From the NCBI GenBank assembly GCA_023301665.1, contig JALZUL010000032.1, forward strand, positions 1-5,782: a stretch of DNA of 5,782 nucleotides, written 5' to 3'. Position numbers and translations under genes: made by a program. How positions within the stretch are numbered: the stretch's first letter is position 1; each line of letters starts with the position of its first letter. Below, piece by piece: positions 1 to 5,378 of this stretch. The notes beneath the pieces are model-generated. The model saw only the letters and a list, made by a program, of their open reading frames with translations. It was not told the origin of the DNA and did not search any database. The stretch is from Ascidiaceihabitans sp. Its GTDB lineage: Bacteria; Pseudomonadota; Alphaproteobacteria; Rhodobacterales; Rhodobacteraceae.

Positions 1-283
1 GGTCAACAATTTGCTCAATGCTTTCTTCAGCCGCCGCAGCCCCGACAGTTGCGCGGGCCCCTGCCCCTAAACCTTCGGTGACTTTGATACCAAGCTGAAC
101 GCGCGTTTGAGACGCAGATTGTTGCAATGCTTGCGCGTCTGTATTCGCAACAACGAAATCCACGCCATCAAGTTGCTTTTCGATCATGTTATTGACCGCG
201 TTGCCGCCAGCACCACCAACACCGAACACGGTGATACGAGGTTTCAATTCGTCCTGTCCGGGCATCGAAAGGTTCAGTGTCAT
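1..283 (-). CDS. ftsZ: Cell division protein FtsZ, N-terminal part (cut by window edge)
   Basis: FtsZ is the tubulin-like GTPase that polymerises at midcell into the Z ring and recruits the divisome. Only the first 94 codons are present; the gene runs off the left edge. The fragment shows the GTP-binding T1 region FGVGGAGGNAVNNMI at about residues 20-34, the T3-side motif NTDAQAL at 47-53, and the T4-side stretch GLGAGARATVG at 71-81. The short N-terminal tail (MTLNLSMPGQDELKP) matches the alphaproteobacterial style. The ATG at 283 is preceded by AGGCGGA, a 5-of-6 match to the Shine-Dalgarno, with about 7 nt spacing, which supports this start. It lies 173 nt downstream of ftsA, the largest gap in the window, and that gap carries a candidate promoter and a DnaA box. 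The identification is secure from the motifs; the C-terminal tail cannot be judged. Confidence 0.97.
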   Translation of the reverse strand, partial: MTLNLSMPGQDELKPRITVFGVGGAGGNAVNNMIEKQLDGVDFVVANTDAQALQQSASQTRVQLGIKVTEGLGAGARATVGAAAAEESIEQIVD

Positions 284-331
284 TTTGCGTCCGCCTGTTA
301 TTGTGACCCGCTTTGCAGGTGTTTTTATGCC

Positions 332-340
332 TTATCCACA
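332..340 (+). promoter_or_regulatory. Perfect DnaA box upstream of ftsZ
   Basis: The 9-mer TTATCCACA is read on the plus strand and matches the strongest bacterial DnaA-box consensus at every position. On the ftsZ coding strand it reads TGTGGATAA. It lies 49-57 nt upstream of the ftsZ ATG and covers the predicted transcription start of the candidate promoter at 344-372. DnaA is known to act as a transcription factor for ftsZ in Caulobacter; applying this here is inference. A given 9-mer on either strand is expected by chance well under once in a window of this size. Confidence 0.6.
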
Positions 341-343
341 GGT

Positions 344-372
344 ATCTTACCGTGATCTAACGGCAACGTCAT
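344..372 (-). promoter_or_regulatory. Candidate sigma70-type promoter for ftsZ
   Basis: On the minus strand a -35-like ATGACG (367-372, 4 of 6 matches, with the TGAC core) and a -10-like TAAGAT (344-349, 4 of 6) are separated by exactly 17 nt. This would start transcription near 336-338 and give a 5' leader of roughly 54 nt. The position between ftsA and ftsZ is where many bacteria place a dedicated ftsZ promoter. The hexamers are only moderate matches, so this is a candidate rather than a firm call. Confidence 0.38.
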
Positions 373-384
373 CCAAAAAACGCA

Positions 385-399
385 ATTTTGACGCAAAAT
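385..399. repeat. 15-nt perfect inverted repeat in ftsA-ftsZ gap
   Basis: The arms ATTTTG and CAAAAT flank a 3-nt centre. The repeat lies about 13 nt upstream of the candidate -35 hexamer, where a regulator could bind. As RNA it would be a weak AT-rich hairpin just downstream of the GC hairpin at 401-421. Its function is unknown, and it may only be a by-product of the A/T-rich composition. Confidence 0.4.
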
Positions 400-400
400 A

Positions 401-421
401 TGGGCGGTTTTTTGCCGCCCA
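401..421 (-). terminator. Stem-loop after ftsA, possible weak terminator or attenuator
   Basis: On the transcribed strand TGGGCGG and CCGCCCA form a 7-bp stem around the 7-nt loop CAAAAAA. It begins about 36 nt past the ftsA stop codon. The following bases, ATATTTTGCG, give a short and interrupted U tract, so intrinsic termination would be partial at best. It could reduce read-through from the upstream operon into ftsZ, or protect the 3' end of the ftsA message. The stem is plain in the sequence; the role is inference. Confidence 0.5.
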
Positions 422-456
422 ACACGTCATTTTGTCTCTTCAGGCAAATATAGGGG

Positions 457-1791
457 TTACCAGTTGTCGCGGAACCACTTAACCGCGCGGCGCAATGAAC
501 GCGAAGGGTAACGATCGGCCGGAATATCGAAATCCCACCATTCATCTTGTGGGTGTGCTGCAAACAACGACAAGCCTACAGCTGACGCAAAGCTTGGACC
601 CGTAGCGGCCTGAGGCAATCCATGAACTCGAAGCGGCCGACCCAAGCGCACTTGATGCCCGAGAATTTTACTTGCAAGCCCATCAAGGCCCGGAATTTGG
701 CTGCCACCACCCGTGAGAACAATTTGTTGACTTGGCAGGTGGTCAAAGCCCGCAGCGTCTAAACGCGCACGAACTTCCTCAAGGATTTCCTCGACGCGCG
801 GACGCATAATACCGATCAATTCAGCACGGCTAGCTGTGCGACGGTCGTGTTCGTAATCTCCGGTATCACCACCGATCTCGATCATTTCACGATCATCCAT
901 GCCTGTCGCATGAACCCCACCATAAAACGTCTTGATCCGTTCCGCATTGGCCGTCGGAACCTGAAGCCCCAACGAAATATCAGATGTAACGTGATCCCCG
1001 CCCATCCGTACAGAATCGGAAAAGATCATGTGCTTTTTGATAAAGATAGAGATGCCAGTGGCACCGCCCCCCATATCGATACAGGCTGACCCTAGCTCTT
1101 GCTCGTCTTCCACAAGCGAGGAAATGCCGGATACATAGGCCGATGACGCGATCCCCGCCAATTCCAAGTCACAGCGCTTGATGCAATGCGCTAGGTTTTG
1201 CACCGCAGCCGCTTCGACTGTGAGCATGTGCATATCAACGGACAATTCGTTGCCCAACTGTCCGCGCGGGTCAGACAGACCTGACCGGTGATCAAGCGCG
1301 AAATTCACGGGCTGTGCATGCAGAACCTCACGGGCTTCACCGTAATCCGGAATATCACAACGCGACATTACGCGCGCAACGTCATCCTCGGTTACAACCT
1401 GACCGTCTAGACTGATTTGCGCATCGAGGCCGTAACTGCGTGGATCTGCACCCGCAAAACAGGCAATCACGTGATCCACACGAATGCCAGCCATCTTTTG
1501 GGCCGCCTGCAAAGCTGTGCGAATAGCGCGCTCAGTTTCCTGCATCGCTGTGATTTCACCAAAATGAACACCACGAGAGCGCGTTGTTGCAGCGCCAATC
1601 ACGCGGAACCCCGATTGACCAGCTAAAGACCCGATCTCGCCATCTTCGCCAACGCTTGACGAGCCATCAAAACGCAAAACAAGAGCAGCAATCTTTGAAC
1701 TGCCAACATCCAAAATCGCGACAACACCGCGTTGCATTGCGATTTTACGCATGTTGCGCATGCTGCGCTGACTGTCATAGAGATCCATCAT
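457..1791 (-). CDS. ftsA: Cell division protein FtsA
   Basis: FtsA is an actin-fold ATPase that anchors FtsZ filaments to the inner membrane and links the Z ring to later divisome proteins. The 444-residue product has the phosphate-1 motif LDVGSSKI (27-34), the phosphate-2 motif CIDMGGGATGISIF (237-250), the adenosine motif IVLTGGGSQIPGL (377-389), and a C-terminal amphipathic helix SLRRAVKWFRDNW (432-444) that fits the membrane-targeting sequence. A glycine/serine/acid-rich insertion at about 42-60 interrupts the early beta strands. The N-terminus is about 20 residues longer than the conserved core, with basic and methionine residues. Two ATG codons are adjacent (1791 and 1788) and either may start the protein; the Shine-Dalgarno is weak (GTGGA about 9 nt upstream of 1791). 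The ftsQ stop lies 3 nt upstream, so translation is probably coupled. The identification is secure. Confidence 0.97.
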   Translation of the reverse strand: MMDLYDSQRSMRNMRKIAMQRGVVAILDVGSSKIAALVLRFDGSSSVGEDGEIGSLAGQSGFRVIGAATTRSRGVHFGEITAMQETERAIRTALQAAQKMAGIRVDHVIACFAGADPRSYGLDAQISLDGQVVTEDDVARVMSRCDIPDYGEAREVLHAQPVNFALDHRSGLSDPRGQLGNELSVDMHMLTVEAAAVQNLAHCIKRCDLELAGIASSAYVSGISSLVEDEQELGSACIDMGGGATGISIFIKKHMIFSDSVRMGGDHVTSDISLGLQVPTANAERIKTFYGGVHATGMDDREMIEIGGDTGDYEHDRRTASRAELIGIMRPRVEEILEEVRARLDAAGFDHLPSQQIVLTGGGSQIPGLDGLASKILGHQVRLGRPLRVHGLPQAATGPSFASAVGLSLFAAHPQDEWWDFDIPADRYPSRSLRRAVKWFRDNW

Positions 1792-1794
1792 ACC

Positions 1795-2679
1795 CTATTG
1801 TCCACTTTCCGAAAGCTGCCTGATGCGCCACATTTCTTGAGTGGCGTCATTGTTCATTTTTATTGTTGGTCGCCCACTCAGGCGCATATCTACACTTGCA
1901 ACATCACGCGTTAGAACATCTTGAGCCCCCTCAAGGGCGATCACATGTTCAAGTGCTGCGACGGCACCGGTTGTTGGTAAGAGGATACGCTGATCACGAT
2001 CCAAAACGATATCCCAGCGGCGTGATCCCATGCGAACAACACCGCGCAGCCGTTTGCCCAAAGGCTTGGCCGTTTGGATCAATTCCATGGCTTCGGCCAC
2101 ATGTTCATTTGCACCCTCACCCGCAATAAGCGGCAGCTCAGACCGGTCACTGCGGAACGAAATGTGACGCACATGTGCGCCGTCAATGTCCAACAACGAC
2201 AACGATGTGTGGCTGCGCCAAACGGCAACGGGAACACGAGGGGTCACGTCCACCTGAAGCACGCCGCCCGGCTTAATCCGCAAGGATGCTTCAGCCACAT
2301 GAGACAAGGCCATCACAGTTTTGCGCATCTCTTCTAGGTCAAGATCAAAGGAACTTACAGGAAAGTTGATCGGCAAGTTGACCCGAATATCTTCGGACAA
2401 TTCACTTCCGACCCCATCGATCGCCATCAAGTTCACCATGAATTCTGGGCGCTCTTGTACGCTGGCTTTCATACCCGCGATCGTATCGGTGATCATCGCT
2501 TGACGCTCAGGGTTCGAGAAATATGCAACCCCCACACCAAACGTCACAGCAAAAGGTAAAACGACACGCAGCCCCAACCGAAACAGCGGTGTCAGCATCA
2601 AACGTTGCATGCGCCACGACCAGCGCGACGGTGATGGGTCGGCCTTTACGGCTTTAGGACGGGTGTTTAGCGGTTGCAT
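1795..2679 (-). CDS. ftsQ: Cell division protein FtsQ
   Basis: FtsQ is a bitopic inner-membrane protein that scaffolds the divisome, in model species together with FtsB and FtsL. From the start chosen here it has 294 residues: a basic cytoplasmic tail (1-30), one transmembrane helix (about 33-53, rich in L, V, F and A), a POTRA-like region (about 80-148, including the DGVG and LDLEEMRKTV stretches and the motif VTPRVPVAVWR) and a beta domain to the C-terminus. The frame stays open nine codons further upstream (ATG at 2706), but the ATG at 2679 has a full GGAGG Shine-Dalgarno at 7 nt spacing, and the longer start would put the first residues deep in ddl. With this start it overlaps ddl by 13 nt. 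FtsQ sequences diverge strongly, so the call rests on the single helix, the POTRA-type region and the ddl-ftsQ-ftsA order. Confidence 0.93.
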   Translation of the reverse strand: MQPLNTRPKAVKADPSPSRWSWRMQRLMLTPLFRLGLRVVLPFAVTFGVGVAYFSNPERQAMITDTIAGMKASVQERPEFMVNLMAIDGVGSELSEDIRVNLPINFPVSSFDLDLEEMRKTVMALSHVAEASLRIKPGGVLQVDVTPRVPVAVWRSHTSLSLLDIDGAHVRHISFRSDRSELPLIAGEGANEHVAEAMELIQTAKPLGKRLRGVVRMGSRRWDIVLDRDQRILLPTTGAVAALEHVIALEGAQDVLTRDVASVDMRLSGRPTIKMNNDATQEMWRIRQLSESGQ

Positions 2680-3614
2680 GTTGCATCCTCCACCATCCAG
2701 CGGCACAGCTTTGGAAAGCTGATGCCAATGTTTTGCGCTTGCTCTGGTGTGAGCGACGTTGCTGTCATGCCGGGCTGCGTGTTGGTCTCAAGCAAGATCA
2801 AGCCTGCAGCCCCTTTGCTTTCATCCCAACGAAAATCGGTTCGGCTCACGCCGCGACACCCCAAGGCGTCATGCGCGCGCACGGCGTATTCCATGCACAG
2901 GTCAAAAATCTCGGCCGGAACATCCGCAGGTACAACATGGGACGAGCCGCCCTCTTTATATTTCGCGTCGTAATCGTACCAGCCGGTGGTCAAAATATCC
3001 GTCACGGTCAAAGCGCGATCACCCATAACCGTTGTGGTTAATTCACGACCGGGGGCGAAAGCCTCGACCATGACTTCATCCGGCATATCCGCATCCAGCT
3101 GCGGTGGTCCATTGTTCTCTTCATCAACAAGATACACGCCAACGCTGGAGCCTTCATTATTTGGCTTCACAACATAAGGCGGTTCCATCACGTGACGGGC
3201 ACGGACATCGTCTGCAGGCGCAATAACACTTTGGACAATTGGCAAACCGGCTTGAGCGAACACCTCTTTGCTGCGCTGTTTATCCATCGCAAGCGCCGAC
3301 GCCAAAACACCTGAATGAGTGTAGGGAATGCCCAACCATTCAAGAATACCTTGAACGCATCCGTCTTCACCCCAACGGCCATGAAGGCAATTGAGAACCG
3401 CATCGGGCTTCATACCTGATAAAACGGCAGAAAGATCGGGGCCTGCATCGACCTCGACCACTTCAAATCCTTCTTCCCGCAACGCGGCAGCACATGCGTG
3501 TCCACTGGACAATGACACTTCGCGCTCAGCCGAAGGGCCACCCATCAATACTGCAACTGTTCGGGGCGTCCTGCTCGACTGACCCACCAGAGTGCCTCTA
3601 TGTCCCGAACCCAT
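2667..3614 (-). CDS. ddl: D-alanine--D-alanine ligase
   Basis: This ATP-grasp enzyme joins two D-alanines in the cytoplasm; MurF then adds the dipeptide to UDP-MurNAc-tripeptide. Numbering from the ATG at 3614 (315 residues), it has the N-terminal motif VAVLMGGPSAEREVSLSSG (20-38), the Ddl signature HGRWGEDG (78-85), the ATP-grasp lysine segment YVVKPNNEGSSVGV (147-160), the omega-loop YDYDAKY (223-229), whose final Tyr is typical of D-Ala-adding rather than D-lactate-adding ligases, and the metal/phosphate region TDFRW with LLETNTQPGMTATSL (284-298). The start is uncertain. The ATG at 3614 has no visible Shine-Dalgarno, while an in-frame GTG at 3587 has AGAGG 7 nt upstream and gives 306 residues, the same length as E. 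coli DdlB. The stop overlaps the ftsQ start. The identification is secure; the first nine residues are doubtful. Confidence 0.96.
   Translation of the reverse strand: MGSGHRGTLVGQSSRTPRTVAVLMGGPSAEREVSLSSGHACAAALREEGFEVVEVDAGPDLSAVLSGMKPDAVLNCLHGRWGEDGCVQGILEWLGIPYTHSGVLASALAMDKQRSKEVFAQAGLPIVQSVIAPADDVRARHVMEPPYVVKPNNEGSSVGVYLVDEENNGPPQLDADMPDEVMVEAFAPGRELTTTVMGDRALTVTDILTTGWYDYDAKYKEGGSSHVVPADVPAEIFDLCMEYAVRAHDALGCRGVSRTDFRWDESKGAAGLILLETNTQPGMTATSLTPEQAQNIGISFPKLCRWMVEDATCNR
2687..2691 (-). promoter_or_regulatory. Strong ribosome binding site for ftsQ inside ddl
   Basis: The minus strand reads GGAGG followed by 7 nt and ATG. The site lies within the last codons of ddl and decides the ftsQ start at 2679 over the upstream in-frame ATG at 2706. 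It suggests that ftsQ is translated both by coupling to ddl and by independent initiation. Confidence 0.7.
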
Positions 3615-3677
3615 TTTTAGGGTTCTTATTGTTTTTATTGCCGTTTTCGGCTTTTAAAGATGCGAGCTTATACCCAT
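3615..3677. other. Spacer between murB and ddl
   Basis: This A/T-rich 63-nt spacer is the only clearly uncoupled junction between murC and ftsA. It would be about 90 nt if ddl starts at the GTG at 3587. It contains a TATAAG hexamer on the minus strand (3667-3672) but no acceptable -35 at 16-18 nt, and a short GCCG-TTTT-CGGC hairpin (3640-3651) whose T run follows only on the plus strand. An internal promoter for ddl-ftsQ-ftsA is possible but the sequence does not establish one. Confidence 0.3.
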
Positions 3678-4604
3678 TCAGGTGACAATCGGATCACCCA
3701 CTCGCATAATTTCCCATTCTAACGTGATACCGCTTGAATCGTAAACCTTTTTTCGCACTTCTTCGCCTAATCCTTCAAGATCAGCGGCGGATGCTTGCCC
3801 AGTGTTGATCATAAAGTTGGAGTGCATTTCACTCATTTGTGCACCGCCCATGCGCGCGCCGCGCATTCCGGCATCATCAATCACCTTCCACGCTTTTAAA
3901 TCGTGGACATCATTTGCTTGCCCAGTGCTAGAAAAGCCCGCAGGATTACGAAAAGTGCTGCCTGCGCTTCGGTCTTTGGTGGGTTGGCTCGCGTCACGCT
4001 TAGCCAATTGGTCTTCCATGCGGGCATGCAAATCTGCAGGATCTCCGCTTGGTCCCTCAAGAACGGCACTGATGATGACTACCCCCTCGGGCAAATCAGT
4101 CTGGCGGTACTGAAAATTCAGGTCCTTGGCACTTAACTTTACGATCTCACCACTGCGCAAAACGGCCGTAGCCTCAACAAACACATCTGCAGTGTAGCTG
4201 CCGTAACAACCGGCATTCATGCGCACCGCGCCGCCAATGCTGCCGGGAATTGTCCGCAAAAACGTCAAATCAATACCCGCGTCGGCCGCTTTACGTGCCA
4301 CATGTGAATCCAACGCGGCCACACCAACGCTCACACGATTGCCCGACACTTCAATACTGTTGAAACCACGCCCCATGCGCACAACAACTGCGCGCAGGCC
4401 ACCGTCGCGCACGATCAGATTGCTGCCCACCCCCATCGGGAAAACAGGCACACTGCTGTCTAGCGCCTTCATAAAATCGCAAAGGTCATCCACATCGGCT
4501 GGCTGGAACAAGAAATCCGCCGGTCCGCCGACGCGCAGCCATGTCAGATCAGACAACACACGCGCAGGCGTCAAGCGGCCACGCACCTCAGGCATATCAT
4601 TCAT
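3678..4604 (-). CDS. murB: UDP-N-acetylenolpyruvoylglucosamine reductase
   Basis: MurB is the cytoplasmic FAD enzyme that uses NADPH to reduce UDP-GlcNAc-enolpyruvate to UDP-MurNAc, the second committed step of peptidoglycan precursor synthesis. The 308-residue product has the FAD-binding motifs WLRVGGPAD (22-30), PMGVGSNLIVRDGG (56-69) and IPGSIGGAVRMNAGCYG (119-135), the active-site segment FQYRQTDLP with Tyr166 and Arg167, SAGSTFRNP with the proton-donor Ser216, and the C-terminal LEWEIMRVG with the expected catalytic Glu298. The AGSTFRNP form and the length fit the shorter type II MurB. The start is well supported: AAGGAA lies 6 nt upstream, and the ATG forms an ATGA overlap with the stop of the preceding small gene, indicating translational coupling. 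The identification is secure. Confidence 0.97.
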   Translation of the reverse strand: MNDMPEVRGRLTPARVLSDLTWLRVGGPADFLFQPADVDDLCDFMKALDSSVPVFPMGVGSNLIVRDGGLRAVVVRMGRGFNSIEVSGNRVSVGVAALDSHVARKAADAGIDLTFLRTIPGSIGGAVRMNAGCYGSYTADVFVEATAVLRSGEIVKLSAKDLNFQYRQTDLPEGVVIISAVLEGPSGDPADLHARMEDQLAKRDASQPTKDRSAGSTFRNPAGFSSTGQANDVHDLKAWKVIDDAGMRGARMGGAQMSEMHSNFMINTGQASAADLEGLGEEVRKKVYDSSGITLEWEIMRVGDPIVT

Positions 4605-4867
4605 TTTGTCTTCCTTTGCAGACGCGCACGGGCGATCAAAAGCCCAATAGCGAAAGCACTCATCTCAAAAACGGTCAAAATTGCCAAAAGGGTCAAACCA
4701 GGCCCAGAAACAGCCTCCGCCCCAAAAAGCCCCCGCAAAAGCAAAAGTGTCAGTGCCGCACAAATAGAAAGCCATGCACCAAACATGATAAAGCGCATGC
4801 GAAAACCAAGCCAAAGACTGATCATCGCAGAGACAGCCATGGGTGACACAAAAACCAAACTGCTCAT
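4601..4867 (-). CDS. Small membrane protein of unknown function upstream of murB
   Basis: I do not recognise this 88-residue protein. It has three hydrophobic stretches, at about 4-22, 25-46 and 57-79, and ends in a basic tail (ARARLQRKTK), which suggests a three-helix inner-membrane protein with a cytoplasmic C-terminus. There is no cleavable signal, no cysteine pair and no catalytic motif. It starts inside an ATGA overlap with the preceding DUF2484-like gene, has AAAGGGGA about 6 nt upstream as Shine-Dalgarno, and stops in an ATGA overlap with murB. This tight arrangement on both sides argues that it is a real gene translated with murB. It does not share the PW...S..R.P pattern of its two upstream neighbours, so I do not place it in their family. 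A role in cell-envelope assembly is only guilt by association. Confidence 0.82.
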   Translation of the reverse strand: MSSLVFVSPMAVSAMISLWLGFRMRFIMFGAWLSICAALTLLLLRGLFGAEAVSGPGLTLLAILTVFEMSAFAIGLLIARARLQRKTK

Positions 4868-5121
4868 AACTTATCCCCTTTGATTTTTTGTTTAACCCAT
4901 CGGGCTAAATAAATCACGGGCCAGCGCAAAATGCTCATGGCAGCGACCAAAACGATCAAACCGACCCAAGGGCCGTTCTGCCAAGTGACAAAGCCGAGCA
5001 TCGGTATTCCAATACCAATTAGAATATAAGCATTGCGCCAATGAAAATCTTTGCTGGGCGTCATCGCTAGAACATTAGCCGCAACAGCCCATAAGCTCAC
5101 AAGAATGATCGACAGGTTCAT
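4864..5121 (-). CDS. DUF2484-like small membrane protein, second of a tandem pair
   Basis: This 85-residue protein has an N-terminal hydrophobic helix (about 3-20), a second at about 32-47, a third at about 51-66, and a basic C-terminal tail (LARWVKQKIKGDKL). It resembles its upstream neighbour: an aligned Trp in the first helix, MTP against MLP after it, then Pro-Trp followed at fixed distances by Ser, Arg and Pro with no gap from PW onwards. I place it by memory in the DUF2484 type found beside murB in Rhodobacterales; no function is known to me. The frame is open to an ATG at 5172, but the ATG at 5121 forms the ATGA overlap with the preceding stop, has GGAG 8 nt upstream, and starts directly at the first hydrophobic helix, so I chose it. 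Its stop again overlaps the next start. Confidence 0.85.
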   Translation of the reverse strand: MNLSIILVSLWAVAANVLAMTPSKDFHWRNAYILIGIGIPMLGFVTWQNGPWVGLIVLVAAMSILRWPVIYLARWVKQKIKGDKL

Positions 5122-5378
5122 TTGCCCAACTCCGAGGGAAGTTGTGGGTTCTGGCCACGCAGCTTTCGCCAAATGAAACGCAAAGGGTTACGAAACATCG
5201 AGACAAAGGCAACAATCGCCGCAATCGCGATCCATGGGCTAAGAGCGACGCCGATCCAGATGATTAGGATCGGGGCTGCAATCAACAAGATAACGCCGGG
5301 CGTATACTGATGGCGAATAGGCAACATCGCGCATCCTACTGAGGCAAAAACCCATATGATGCAGGCCCAAAACAGCAT
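5118..5378 (-). CDS. DUF2484 family small membrane protein, first of a tandem pair
   Basis: This 86-residue protein has three hydrophobic stretches (about 2-19, 27-46 and 48-62), the second containing APILIIWIG, then a motif SMFRNPLRFIWRKLRG and a polar proline-containing tail. This matches my recollection of the DUF2484 family, a Rhodobacterales protein encoded between murC and murB; its biochemical role is unknown to me. The ATG at 5378 overlaps the murC stop as TAATG, and AAAGG lies 9 nt upstream, so it is probably translated by ribosomes terminating on murC. The positive residues after the third helix suggest a cytoplasmic C-terminus. It is followed by a diverged paralog, making a tandem duplication likely. 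Confidence 0.87.
   Translation of the reverse strand: MLFWACIIWVFASVGCAMLPIRHQYTPGVILLIAAPILIIWIGVALSPWIAIAAIVAFVSMFRNPLRFIWRKLRGQNPQLPSELGK

Noticed and set aside
369..563. 64-codon minus-strand frame spanning the ftsA end and the gap
   Set aside because: It is out of frame with ftsA over their shared part and covers the stem-loop; it has no recognisable features.
1805..1815. CTTTC-C-GAAAG inverted repeat near the ftsQ stop
   Set aside because: It has only 5-bp arms inside coding sequence; such repeats are expected several times by chance in this length.
2168..2179. 12-bp palindrome CGCACATGTGCG within ftsQ
   Set aside because: About one such perfect palindrome is expected by chance in the window, and it is inside coding sequence.
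2680..2706. Longer ftsQ start at ATG 2706
   Set aside because: The GGAGG at 2687-2691 is correctly spaced for the ATG at 2679, and the longer form would overlap ddl by 40 nt without its own ribosome binding site.
3640..3655. GCCG-TTTT-CGGC hairpin followed by TTTT, terminator-like on the plus strand
   Set aside because: The stem is only 4 bp, and no plus-strand gene ends here. On the minus strand the U run is absent.
4219..4650. 143-codon open frame on the plus strand opposite murB
   Set aside because: It lies wholly antisense to a confidently identified murB, has low-complexity Ser/Pro/Arg/Thr composition typical of a shadow frame, and shows no domain or good ribosome binding site.
4541..4846. 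101-codon plus-strand frame rich in Lys, Gln and Pro
   Set aside because: It is the antisense of the small membrane gene before murB; the composition is the complement of hydrophobic codons, not a real protein.
5122..5172. Longer start for the second DUF2484-like gene at ATG 5172
   Set aside because: The extra 17 residues are polar and have no counterpart in the paralog, whereas the ATG at 5121 forms the ATGA overlap and begins at the first membrane helix.
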